NCBI GenBank assembly: GCA_001839685.1
Contig: MLAK01000572.1
Location: 38,981 to 102,980 of the forward strand
DNA length: 64,000 nt
Direction: 5' to 3'
DNA from: Tritrichomonas foetus
Lineage: Eukaryota > Parabasalia > Tritrichomonadida > Tritrichomonadidae
The notes beneath the pieces were generated by a model. That model did not search any database and was not told the origin of the DNA. It saw nothing but the letters and a program-made list of their open reading frames with translations. Of this stretch, positions 20,647 through 30,984 are shown one piece after another. Position numbers and translations under genes: made by a program. The first letter of the stretch is position 1, and each line of letters begins with the position of its first letter.

Positions 20647-21513
20647 TTAAATCATCGAACTTCTCTTCCTTTTACGGGCTGATCGTATATTTAATGGATG
20701 TGGAGTTTGTCTTGCACTCTTTAACATTGCACCAGGTGGATAGTTTGCTGGCAGTTTTTTGATTCCCACTGTCAAATTCCCACCCGATTTTGATGCTTTT
20801 GTTTCTGGCACTTTTGGTGGTGCAGATTTTGGTACTCCAATCTGTGCCACTGAAAGAGTACAATTATTAACTTGGATCTTTTGTAGATTTTCGATTGCTC
20901 TGATCAAAGTCAGACAATTTGATAAAACACCATAGAAAATATTTTCATGAACGATCAGGTTTTCAAAGGAAATTTGAGGGGTGTGTTCAGAATTGGCTTG
21001 TTTAAAGTCTTCTTCCATTTCTGCAGTTAATCCTTCAATAACAACAACCGGAACGTTTTCAATCGTGTTTTCAACTATTAATGATGGATAAACCGTATTA
21101 AAGAAAAGTGCCGCATTTTTGATATCTTCAGTATAGCCTCGAATTAGGAAAAGTGGTCCTTCTGAGAAAAGATCATAACCACCAACAAACAAACTATCGA
21201 GTATTAATTCTAAATTTTCTTTTGCCTCTTCCTCTACTAAATTTTTCTGAGTATCAAAAAGATAAATTTCATCAATGAAATCATCGATTTCTTCTCCATT
21301 TGTTTTAGCGAATTTCGCATTTGTAAGATGTAAGTCGTTTAAAAATTGTTCTTTGGATTGATTAATGTCAGTTTTAAAGAAAATAAAATATTGATCTTCT
21401 TTAGTGTTGATATCTTTCGCTTTAAACGTTCGCACAAAGGGAGATCGGCTACCCAAATATTGGTTAATTTTAATGTCGGGTTTATTTGATGAAGAGATAA
21501 TGTAATAAAACAT
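20647..21513 (-). CDS. RRM-module protein, paralogue of the RNase Z N-terminal region
   Basis: 288 residues if started at the ATG at 21511-21513, chosen because it aligns with the first Met of the RNase Z gene at 33717 (INQYLGSRSPFVRTF here, IKQYLGITSTFVQIF there); an ATG nine codons upstream (21540) is also possible. Residues 1-140 are a module shared with that RNase Z (FVGGYDLFSEGPLFLIRG / FIGGYTLISEGPLFLIRA). Residues about 155-230 look like an RRM: VVVIEGL as RNP2, FYGVL as RNP1, and the closing NLQKIQVNNCTLSVAQI. The tail is basic (KRKRSSMI at the very end). The metallo-beta-lactamase domain is absent. RNA binding is inferred. Confidence 0.65.
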   Translation of the reverse strand: MFYYIISSSNKPDIKINQYLGSRSPFVRTFKAKDINTKEDQYFIFFKTDINQSKEQFLNDLHLTNAKFAKTNGEEIDDFIDEIYLFDTQKNLVEEEAKENLELILDSLFVGGYDLFSEGPLFLIRGYTEDIKNAALFFNTVYPSLIVENTIENVPVVVIEGLTAEMEEDFKQANSEHTPQISFENLIVHENIFYGVLSNCLTLIRAIENLQKIQVNNCTLSVAQIGVPKSAPPKVPETKASKSGGNLTVGIKKLPANYPPGAMLKSARQTPHPLNIRSARKRKRSSMI

Positions 21514-22003
21514 GAAAGACGAGAACGATAAGGAGTTCATTTTCGTCAAAAATTGAAATTTTTCTGTTGAGTCACACAGTTTGTAAACTTTTTGAAAGAT
21601 TGAATCATTTTCCAATTGAAAATTTCTAAACTCAATGAAAATAAACAAAAAGTGTGCATTTTTAAGGTCAAATGACAAGTCAAATTAACGAAAAGTGTTA
21701 ACGGTAAAACTGGGCACTTTATTTTGCAAAAGAAGAAATATCAATCATTCTGGAGATTACCTCATATAATTAACATATATAATTAAGATTAATTCAATAA
21801 CTTTTGATCATTGCTTGAAATTATGAAATTGTCAAATGCGAATAGAAAATGAAATAGAATTCGCCTTCATCAATCAATTTCTTATCACCACTATGTATAA
21901 ACGTCACTGATACTTTTAAAAGGGATTTATATGATGTTTTTGTCTAGTTAAACAACTCATGTCAGAAAAATAAAATTAATATCTTTGAAATAATATTTAC
22001 AGA
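21514..22003. other. AT-rich spacer
   Basis: Roughly 490 bases between two minus-strand genes, part of which may be 5' coding sequence if translation starts at 21540. Nothing else recognised. Confidence 0.4.
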
Positions 22004-25000
22004 TTAGTAATAATCCTCTTCTTCTTCAAGAAAGGGCTCGTTATCATGTTCATTTTTCTTTTTGGTTTGATTGAGATATTTGTTATAAATAAATAAACAA
22101 GCAAGAACTAGGATAGTACTACATAATGTGACAGGAATTAAAGCAAAAACAGTGATTTGGAAAGTATTATTTGAGTTTTGAATGTTCTTTGGATTGTTTA
22201 ATTCAAGTTTGTTATTTTGGTAGCTATTTAACATGTTTCTATCAGGATCATAATTATCATGCATATTCACACGATTATTTTCGATTCGATTTTGAATTAT
22301 ATCATCATCTTCATCATTTGGCCTTTGAATCCGTTTGTGCTTGTTAGATTCAACATGTTTCTGGTATCTTTTGTCGGTCTCATGTTTTCGGTTTTCGTGC
22401 ATCAGATCATCATGATGATCTTCTTGCTCCATTTTTTCATATTTCCTTTTAGACAATCTTTTTGGATCTTCTTCTTCAATTTCGTTATTATGATATCTTC
22501 TATTGCTTTCTTCTTTGTTATCTTCTTCCTCATTATCTTTATTAGTTTGTCCTTTTTTCTTTCTCAACGACTTTTTTCGATAAATTATTCTTTCTTCTAG
22601 TATATCATCATCATTATCTACATCGTTATTATTATCATTTTCATTGTTATATTCCCTGTCTCTTTTATCTTTAATCTTATTGTGGTTTTTATTATAAATC
22701 ACTTCGTCTTCTTCAATCTCCTCATCATCAACTTCTTTGATTTTTTGATTATATTTTTGGTTATTCATTTTCGTTTTCGTGCGTTTTCCCATTCCAATAG
22801 TATTTTTTTTCGATTTTTGGATTTCTCTTTTGGTATCATCATTGTCTGAATTATTTTGGATGTCATCTTCATTATTTTCATTTTGATCATTATGATTTTT
22901 CTGGGTTTGCTGCTTAGATATTTTATTTTTCAGTATCTTTTTTGCGTGTTTTTTTCTTCCTGTTTCATTTTCTTCATCATCATGAGAATGATCACCATCC
23001 TCTTCACCTTTTATATTGGATTTTTGCAATTCTTTTTTAGATTTAATATTATGTTTCTTCATATTATCTTCATTTACATCTTCTTCCTCATAATTTTTAG
23101 TATCTTCTTCATCTTCGCTCTCTTCTTTTTCTTTTTTATCAAAGTTTCCCTTTTTATCATATTTTTTTTTTTACCTTTTGATTTTTCATTTTTCGCTCTT
23201 CCTCTATTTGTTGATTAACATTGTCATTTTGATTTTCTTTGATAATATTATTTTCTTTTATTAAATATTTTTCATCATGATTTTCGATTTCATCATTCTC
23301 GTTCTTTTGATTTCTAATTATCTTCATTTTATCTCCTTGATGAGATAATTTAGAGATGTCTGCAATATTTTCACGATCATTTCTTTCCTTTTTGTGATAC
23401 TTAGTTGTATCATGATGTTCTTTTGTATTATCTTCAATAAAATCGAATGAATTATCATTCTTAATTGTGTTTGTGTCATTCAGTGAGATAAATAGTGTTT
23501 CTTCTTTGTCAACTTTCTGATTGGTAAAAGTGGGAGAGATAGTAGGTGATGGCGTGATTTTTCCTGGAGTAACATGTGATGGTGCAGAAGAATGAAATGT
23601 TTGGCTAAATTCGATTATTTTAGTAGGTAGCTGATGGAAAGAGCTCTTTAGCATGATAGTGTCAGTATCAACTGGTGATGATGATGAAACTGGAGATTTT
23701 GTTGGTATATGCTTAATCATTGGATTGTGTGGAATGTAATCTTTGACGGTGATTTCATTTAATACATGATTCTGTTGCGTTTGCTGTTGTTGTGCATGTT
23801 GTTGTTGTATTTGCTGTTGTTGTTGTGTTTGATTTTGTTGTTGTGTTTGNNNNNNNNNNNNNNNNNNNNNNNNNNNNNNNNNNNNNNNNNNNNNNNNNNN
23901 NNNNNNNNNNNNNNNNNNNNNNNNNNNNNNNNNNNNNNNNNNNNNNNNNNNNNNNNNNNNNNNNNNNNNNNNNNNNNNNNNNNNNNNNNNNNNNNNNNNN
24001 NNNNNNNNNNNNNNNNNNNNNNNNNNNNNNNNNNNNNNNNNNNNNNNNNNNNNNNNNNNNNNNNNNNNNNNNNNNNNNNNNNNNNNNNNNNNNNNNNNNN
24101 NNNNNNNNNNNNNNNNNNNNNNNNNNNNNNNNNNNNNNNNNNNNNNNNNNNNNNNNNNNNNNNNNNNNNNNNNNNNNNNNNNNNNNNNNNNNNNNNNNNN
24201 NNNNNNNNNNNNNNNNNNNNNNNNNNNNNNNNNNNNNNNNNNNNNNNNNNNNNNNNNNNNNNNNNNNNNNNNNNNNNNNNNNNNNNNNNNNNNNNNNNNN
24301 NNNNNNNNNNNNNNNNNNNNNNNNNNNNNNNNNNNNTTGTTGTTGTGTTTGTTGTTGTTGTTGTGTTTGATTTTGTTGATATGAAAATTGTGAGGATGTT
24401 TGTAAAAATTTATCTTTATTTTGAGCTGTTCCAGGAACATATATTCTTTCATATTTTGATGAGTTACTTGTGAAACCATTATTAAATTTTTCTTGAATAT
24501 TTGAGTTTAACGACCCATATCTCCCTTCATATTTCGGCTGTCCAGTTCCTGAACTTTGTTGTTTTTGATTTTCAATGGTATTTAAACTACTATCATCTTT
24601 ATTTCTCCACGAATTCCATCCAGGATTTTGATAATTATTTCCATTTTGATTGTTGTTTCCATTTTGATAATTATTTCCATTTTGATTGTTGTTTCCATTT
24701 TGATTGTTGTTTCCATTTTGATTGTTATTTTCATTTTGATTGTTGTTTCCATTTTGATTGTTGTTTCCATTTAGATTTTCATCATTGGGATTAAGAGTAG
24801 TATTTAACCCCTTATTGATTTTTTCTTTGATATTTCCCTTTTTCGATCCCCCATATTTTGAAAACCGTAACAAATCTATCCATGGATTCTCTGCTAACAA
24901 TACAGGTCCTTTATTTTCATCAAAATATAATTCTTCATGAATAAGATTGACTTGATTTTTTCGATATGCATGGGACTGCTCCGAAAAGATTCTATATCTT

Positions 25001-25278
25001 CTATTAGATCCCTTGTTGATGATTTCCTCTTGATATTCAATTTCTTTCCCCTGAATCCTGAATTTTCCAGGATGTTGCTGTAGACGCCGATTTTCATTAT
25101 TTTCATTATTGCTTTTATCATAAGTGGTTCCAGATTGCTGTTTATCATTTCCATTTGTTATTTGTAATTCTGCTAAAATATCATCTTCTTGAGATAACGT
25201 GATACCTTTTTCATTCAGTGTTGACTTTTTATTGATAATAGCTGTTATAGCGTGAAAGAAGAAAATAAAAAACAACAT
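22004..25278 (-). CDS. Large Asn/Gln-rich type I membrane protein (gap and frameshift in assembly)
   Basis: The ATG at 25276-25278 starts a signal peptide (MLFFIFFFHAITAII). A luminal/extracellular part follows with NGNNNQ repeats (about 24639-24772), then a QTQQQ-rich region broken by 487 N (23850-24336), a Ser/Thr/Pro segment, and long Lys/Asp/Glu/Asn-rich low-complexity sequence. The C-terminus has one transmembrane helix (ALIPVTLCSTILVLACLFIY) and a short acidic tail (FLEEEEDYY). The pieces lie in three frames: the first change falls within the N gap, so the gap size is not exact, and the second at an 11-base A run (23162-23172), where removing one A joins the two frames. I read it as one gene of about 1,090 residues, a candidate surface adhesin-like protein; no family recognised. 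Confidence 0.6.
23162..23172 (-). other. Homopolymer A11 at apparent frameshift
   Basis: On the coding strand GGT is followed by eleven A and then TATGAT. As written the frame reads K-V-K-K-K-I-stop. With ten A it reads on through YDKKGNF into the downstream 352-residue ORF. Either an indel error or genuine slippage. Confidence 0.7.
23850..24336. other. Assembly gap (487 N)
   Basis: Unsequenced stretch flanked on both sides by CAA/CAG-type glutamine repeats (QTQQQ on the minus strand). Repeat collapse is the likely cause. Confidence 0.95.
24639..24772 (-). repeat. 18-bp coding repeat (NGNNNQ)
   Basis: About seven to eight imperfect 18-bp units encode Asn-Gly-Asn-Asn-Asn-Gln and near variants, with Tyr or Glu replacing single residues in some copies. 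Confidence 0.85.
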
Positions 25279-25772
25279 TGGGGATAATTACTAAAGCAAT
25301 TGAATTAAAAATCGCCTGCTTTTTCACAATTTAAAATTCTCGATAACATTTTGTGAGAACATCAAACTTTGAATGTATTGATAAGCTTTAATATGCCAGT
25401 GATCAAAATTCTCCAATAAATCTGTAAAAGATAGACTACTAACAATATGATTAATTGTGATGTAATATAATAATACGAATAGATCTATTTCACATTATTC
25501 ATTAATTTATATTATGAAACTTTTCCCAACAGAACTTGTTTGATATATTCAGATAATATCAATCATATAAATAGTTACTTATGCTATGCCATTTCATTTT
25601 TGTATTGTATAATTATGGCAGTAGGGTGATGTTCTTGAAAGATTTTATCTTTCCTCAACTTTTTCAGAATTATCAAGTGCGCATATAAACTTTTTAACTA
25701 TAAATATTTTCTTTGACCAAATTATCATACAATATTTTTTTAACGTATGCATCAAAATACTCGAGTTTATCA
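25279..25772. other. AT-rich divergent spacer
   Basis: About 490 bases between the membrane-protein gene (minus) and CDC14 (plus). The CDC14 frame is open a little upstream of its ATG. Nothing else recognised. Confidence 0.4.
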
Positions 25773-27522
25773 ATGTGCTTGAGAGTTACTTGTCCACATC
25801 AGAATATAGAAATTGTTGAAGACCGCGTCTATTTTTCTATCCTTCGTCGTACACCACGCAATAGTCAATTCGTTACATATTTTACTATTGATGATGAACC
25901 CAAATACAAATATCGATCATTCTTCGACGATTTTGGACCACCTTCTATCTTGCAATTGACTGAGTTTTACAGAAATGTATCCAATCAGTTAAATGAAAGC
26001 AAACAAATTCTTCATTTTTATACGTCTCCAAATCCACCTCTCTGCGCCAATGCTGTCATGTATATTTCATTTTTCAGAATGCTTTATCTAAAAACAAGTC
26101 CAGAAGAAACGTACAAACCTTTCCTAAATATTCAGAAATTTATTTATGATTTCAGAGATGCTTCCACAGCTCCGTCAGTTTTTGAGCTAAAAACTATTGA
26201 TGTTCTTCGTGGCATCAGAAAGGCGATGGATCACAATTGGTATGATCCAGAAAAATTTGATTCTCAGAAATGGCAAGAAATCGAAGCCTTACAGAATGGT
26301 GATATGAATTGGCTTATCCCAGGAAAGCTTATGGCATTTGCATCTCCTTACAGCATGCCAGTCCTTCCAAGTGGTGACAGAGTTGCAACACCTGAAGTTG
26401 TCATTCCAACATTCAAAGAACTAGGAATTAATCACATTGTTCGTTTGAATAAACAATATTATGATGCTGAGGATTTCCGGAAGGAGAATTTCAAACATAC
26501 AGAATTATATTTTTTAGACGGCTCCATTCCACCAACTAAAATTTTGAATCAATTTTTAGATATAATTGAAAGTGATGACGTTGTAGCACTTCACTGCAAA
26601 GCAGGTTTAGGCAGAACGTATGTTTTTTTGAAAATTATTATGTTATTTTATATCTCATTTTATAGGTTTACAAACACAACAAACAACAGCAACACATTTT
26701 TTGTGCACAAAAATACAAATAAATTCTTTCTTTTTATCCCAGGGAAACTCCCAAAGAAGAACTAATAATTAATTAGATATTTAGTCGCTTTGGATCAATT
26801 AATTTTCAACCTAGAAGCTTTGTGATTTTATCTAATTCGAAAGATATTTCTTTATTTTTATTATTCATTTTCATATGATGTTTAAATTCATTTTCCTCTT
26901 GAGTCCATTGTTGTTTGTTATTTGTTTATAAATTAGATATAAAATGATATAATAATTTTTATTATTTTTTTTGTGACTAACATACAGTGGAACACTTGCA
27001 GCTTGTTATATGATCAAGAATTTCGAATTCACAGCCCGTGAATCAATCGCTTGGATTCGAGTTTGTCGTCCAGGAAGTGTAATTGGGCCACAACAGCTCT
27101 ACCTTGTCAGTTATGAGGAAAATATCATTCGTGAACGTGAATCAAAGCGTGTCTACGAACCATCACCTGAAGAAATTGCCATGAAAACTGCCAGAATGAA
27201 TATTCCACAACCACCAAAGTCAGCACGCATTCTTTTTGTACCAAATAAAGGATGCCCGATTCCAGTAGATGATGATGACGACTATTATGGTGTTGAACCG
27301 CCAAACAGTGCTCGTGGATATGGAGCGGTTATTGGATATAACCGGAACAGAAGGTATACTCGACAGTCAGCTAGAGAACCAAGAGTGAAGAAGCCCTATA
27401 AGAAAGATAAGAATGAAAAATTCTTGGCAATGCACGCTTTGCCAATGAATCAGCTTCATCCACAGCCAAGAAAGATCAATCAGAAGCAGCCTTACTGGAA
27501 GACAATTGGCAGCTATGCTTGA
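25773..27522 (+). CDS. CDC14: CDC14 dual-specificity phosphatase, two exons (25773-26617, 26988-27522)
   Basis: Spliced product 459 residues; the first in-frame ATG is at 25773. Exon 1 encodes the CDC14 N-terminal domain ([33 protein letters not shown]) and most of the phosphatase domain up to HCKAGLGRT (residues 274-282, catalytic Cys275, Arg281). Exon 2 continues [16 protein letters not shown] and [17 protein letters not shown], the CDC14 signature. The two exon pieces join perfectly in frame only after removal of 26618-26987. The C-terminal tail is basic ([13 protein letters not shown]). CDC14 reverses Cdk phosphorylation at mitotic exit and also localises to centrosomes and cilia. Family is certain; timing and localisation here are inference. 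Confidence 0.93.
26618..26987 (+). other. Spliceosomal intron in CDC14 (370 bp)
   Basis: Begins GTATGT and ends ACTAACATACAG, matching the trichomonad pattern in which the ACTAAC branch site is fused to the 3' splice site. It interrupts the codon for the Thr after HCKAGLGR (phase 2). Reading through would give stops and lose the CDC14 signature. Confidence 0.93.
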
Positions 27523-28106
27523 GATGTTTTCTCAGGTGCGTTTTATGTTTTATTGTTAAGTATTGTTTTTCTCACTTCTTATTTTGATTTAAATGTTTAT
27601 TTCATTTCGTCATATTCCCAATTTCTCTTGAGCATTTATATAATTCCTATTTCCATCAATGAACCAAATTCATACTCAGTGAATCAAATTCATACTCAAT
27701 GAATCATATTCAAAATCAATGAATCATAATCATACTCAATGAATCATAATCATACTCAATGAATCATAATCATACTCAATGAATCATAATCATACTCAAT
27801 GAATCATATTCATACTCAATGAATCATAATCATACTCAATGAATCATAATCATACTCAATGAATCATAATCATACTCAATGAATCATATTCATACTCAGT
27901 GAATAAAGAGTTTCAAACAAGTACAGATTTATGGTGTGGAAAAAGATTTTTGAGAAATAATGAAAACCATAGAAATATATCAAAATAATAAATCAAATAA
28001 AGTTAAATTTATCAATAATTGTTTAAGAATATACAAATAAGGGGTTTTGTAGTTGTTTTCAAAAAGAAAAATAGATACATGAATCGTCGCAAGAAGAAAT
28101 ATACAA
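27523..28106. other. Convergent spacer containing a minisatellite
   Basis: Lies between CDC14 (plus) and the small acidic gene (minus). Apart from the 20-bp minisatellite it holds only AT-rich DNA. Confidence 0.5.
27661..27900 (+). repeat. 20-bp minisatellite, 12 copies
   Basis: Exactly twelve units of the type GAATCATAATCATACTCAAT over 240 bp; the outer units differ at a few bases and the inner ones are almost identical. The period is not a multiple of three and no ORF spans it, so it is non-coding. Confidence 0.95.
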
Positions 28107-28319
28107 TTAACTCTTACTCTTTCTTGGGTGATTTGCTGGTCTCACATCTGGCTCGTCTTCATCGTCAGACGATGAATATTCAACAGACGGGCCTTGCCTA
28201 CCAAATCCTAAACTATATTCTTCGATCTCACTGTGGGTATTGCCTGTTGGGCGTCCATCATAACCCTCTGGTAACGAAAAAGAGACATGGAAAGCTGGGA
28301 CAGGCTTTGCCTCAGACAT
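28107..28319 (-). CDS. Small acidic hypothetical protein (70 aa)
   Basis: ATG at 28317-28319. The sequence has balanced composition and non-AT-driven codons: AFHVSFSLPEGYDGRP, then an acidic serine cluster (YSSSDDEDEPD), which is a likely CK2 substrate site, and a basic end (HPRKSKS). That composition makes it a credible real gene despite its size. No family recognised. It converges on CDC14. Confidence 0.6.
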   Translation of the reverse strand: MSEAKPVPAFHVSFSLPEGYDGRPTGNTHSEIEEYSLGFGRQGPSVEYSSSDDEDEPDVRPANHPRKSKS

Positions 28320-28791
28320 TGCTTATTTGAATAAAAGTGATGATGCCGATAATTAAATTTTCAGTGTGATATAATCTGAAAAGTCGGTTTAGGACAATTT
28401 TTCAATGAAAATGGTCTATTTATATTTTCAATCGATAACAAGTCAGTTCCAAAAAATAAGTGTGATGATAAACTCATCATCGATCCCCCTATATTTGACT
28501 CATGAGTCATGACAGAAAGATTCACATTCATCTTAGTTCATGATTAAATTTTGTGTTTGGTGAAAGACAATCTTCATCATTTTGTGCCAAATAGATATAA
28601 AATGATTTGGAAAATTAGAAGAATGTTTGAATGAAAAGAGACAAAAAAGTGGATTTTGAAACTGTGATTCTTACGTTCTTTTTGGCTGTTTATATACAGA
28701 AAATGTTTAAAATCGACAATCAATTATTATTGAAAATTCTCAAATTGTTCTGAAATAATGAGTGTGACGATCAAAATGAATTAAAAAAATT
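28320..28791. other. AT-rich divergent spacer
   Basis: About 470 bases between divergent genes; nothing recognised. Confidence 0.4.
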
Positions 28792-30492
28792 ATGACCCTA
28801 CTCTTTATTTTATGTTATAGAGTGGTCGTTCGTCTTAAAACCGTATACGTTTCTTCTCTACCCGATTTTTTTCACTTCCAAGCAAATGGAAACTACTTTT
28901 TTCAAACAAACGAAAATACAAAAATCAACTTTTTAGTTTGCACCAAAGAAGAATATAAACAGTTTCAAAAGAAACCAGATTCATCAATCTGTTCTGAATC
29001 CGGTGTCATTTACGACGGGACGAAAAGCGGGGAAATATTGGAATCTGGAACATATCAAATTCTTTTTTACATGAGCAATGGTTATCAAAATACGCTTTAT
29101 GAAGAAGTGAATGTCACTTTAAAAAATCCAAAATCATTCTTGGACGCAAACGTTCAACCATGCCTAATTTCAAAACCGCTTTTTGGTACTTTGGCATTCA
29201 TCAGTTTAGCTGTTTGGGCAATTAACTGGTGTTGCAATTTTTCTTTATCTTTCACCATCCATGAATACATTACAATTTTATTTATTGATACAATTATATA
29301 TCAATTTGTGTATTTTTCAGAATTAATTAAGAAAAACAAATCAGATGATTTCACAATATTAACACCAATTCGAATGATCTTAATTTTTTCATTTCAATTA
29401 ATTTTATTTTCCACAATTTTAATGGCTGCCAAGGGGTGGTGTATTGTTCATCGCACAATTGGGAAGTTAAAAATTGCCTATTGTTTCTTGGTCGCTTCTC
29501 TCTTAACTTTACCTCAATGCTTGCTTACCTTTGGTGATTATGGCAATTGGGATTATATCATTATTATGGTTGGTCTTGCAGGTGTTACTTTTTTCTATCG
29601 TGATTTGATTGTATCAATTGACGATAGTTCAACACATGTTGTTGCACATTTAGTTGTTATTAGTGAATCTGGAATCGATCCTTCTACTACTCCAGTTATG
29701 GAAAAATTCATGATTTTTAAAGCACTTTCTTGGGGAATTCTTCTTTATTTAGTTGCACAACTTGTTGCTTACTTTTTCATGCAATTCCTTGAAACGCCAT
29801 ACTATATAGCACAAATATTTTCAGATACTGTCAATCTTTGTGCTCTAATTGGTGCTGGCTACCTATTTAGATTGACGAGAGAAAGAATCACAGGATTTGT
29901 CATTCTGTCAACTGAAGAGGAAAGTCCAATCTCATCGAGAATTGTAAGCATCGATGAAATCCGTGATTTTAATATGCAAAATGTGGAAAGAAGACAAGGG
30001 AAAGCTGAATGGGAGACTGGAATGGCCTTGCCTCCAATTCCTTTCTTCAATAATGATAATAATAACCACACTATACATAACACAAACCCTAACTTTAACT
30101 CACAACATGAAAACAATCAAATGAATAATGTGGAAAATAACCACGAAAATGCTTATGTGAATAATAATGAGAATGATTCAGGAGATGACTCTGAAGATGG
30201 TGTGGTTAATATTAGAGATGATAGTAATGAAAATGATATTGATACTAGTAAAATTAATATTAGCCAATATATGGAAAATGCTGATACATCTGATGAATTA
30301 GAGAATATTGAAAATGTAGAAAATGTAGAAAATTCGGAAAAAGTTAATAATAGTGATCATAGTAGTCATGAGCATAATAGTTATGATCATAATAATGTGG
30401 GAAATGGTAAAAGCAGTGATTATAATTGCATTGCCACAAATAATCAATGGAATGATGGACAAAATGAAGTATCATTGAAATCCAATGTTTGA
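28792..30492 (+). CDS. GOST/Lung-7TM-type seven-helix membrane protein
   Basis: 566 residues: a hydrophobic start (signal peptide), a beta-rich luminal domain of about 100 residues (NYFFQTNENTKINFLVC; GTYQILFYMSNGYQ), then about seven membrane helices from residue 125 to 365. The segment LFSTILMAAKGWCIVHRTI, with Gly-Trp at a helix end, is typical of the GOST family (GPR107/108, TMEM87, PTM1), Golgi proteins with a GOLD-like luminal domain and a GPCR-like core that act in trafficking. After RLTRER comes a long cytosolic tail (about 375-566) rich in Asn, Asp, Glu and His. The low-complexity tail is unusual for the family in general. Ligand unknown. Confidence 0.7.
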   Translation: MTLLFILCYRVVVRLKTVYVSSLPDFFHFQANGNYFFQTNENTKINFLVCTKEEYKQFQKKPDSSICSESGVIYDGTKSGEILESGTYQILFYMSNGYQNTLYEEVNVTLKNPKSFLDANVQPCLISKPLFGTLAFISLAVWAINWCCNFSLSFTIHEYITILFIDTIIYQFVYFSELIKKNKSDDFTILTPIRMILIFSFQLILFSTILMAAKGWCIVHRTIGKLKIAYCFLVASLLTLPQCLLTFGDYGNWDYIIIMVGLAGVTFFYRDLIVSIDDSSTHVVAHLVVISESGIDPSTTPVMEKFMIFKALSWGILLYLVAQLVAYFFMQFLETPYYIAQIFSDTVNLCALIGAGYLFRLTRERITGFVILSTEEESPISSRIVSIDEIRDFNMQNVERRQGKAEWETGMALPPIPFFNNDNNNHTIHNTNPNFNSQHENNQMNNVENNHENAYVNNNENDSGDDSEDGVVNIRDDSNENDIDTSKINISQYMENADTSDELENIENVENVENSEKVNNSDHSSHEHNSYDHNNVGNGKSSDYNCIATNNQWNDGQNEVSLKSNV

Positions 30493-30984
30493 ATATATTT
30501 TTTTCTTTGTTTATTAAATATTATATTATATTCCAATTACTTACTTTTTCAACCATTTTTTTCGCATGTTTGTATAAGATGAATAATAATGAAATAAGTG
30601 TTGGATGATAGATATCGTAATTCCTCAGAAATTTTATAACCAAAAAATGAAAGTAATTCATATCAATATACATGATAATATTTCAATTTACATATGTTAT
30701 TTAGTCAAAAAATGACTGGCTACAAAAAATTTGCATAAGGTTGATTATGCTTCGTTGTATTTTTTGAGAAATAAAACATATGATGATGATTGTTCATAAT
30801 ATAAATTTGATGAAAACTCAGTGAAAGATACTAGAGATTCGACGAAAGTATGATTTTAAATTTTCAATGTGAGAAATTTTATGTTATCGTTCTTCGAGTT
30901 TTTAAAACTCATCGTCCTATTGAATTGCAGCTAATTATAGTGAAAAAGTTGGATAACGATGGAAATTTATTATTGACATCATCA
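30493..30984. other. Spacer upstream of the MDH-like gene
   Basis: About 490 bases. The MDH frame is open back to an ATG at 30850, but that 45-residue extension has no family counterpart and AT-biased codons, so I treat it as untranslated. Confidence 0.4.

Noticed and set aside
27661..27900. CRISPR-like array
   Set aside because: Units are directly adjacent with no spacers, in a eukaryotic genome.
30850..30984. N-terminal extension of the MDH-like protein as a targeting peptide
   Set aside because: Not hydrogenosome-like (long, with acidic residues and no short Arg-containing lead); the ATG at 30985 gives the exact family length.
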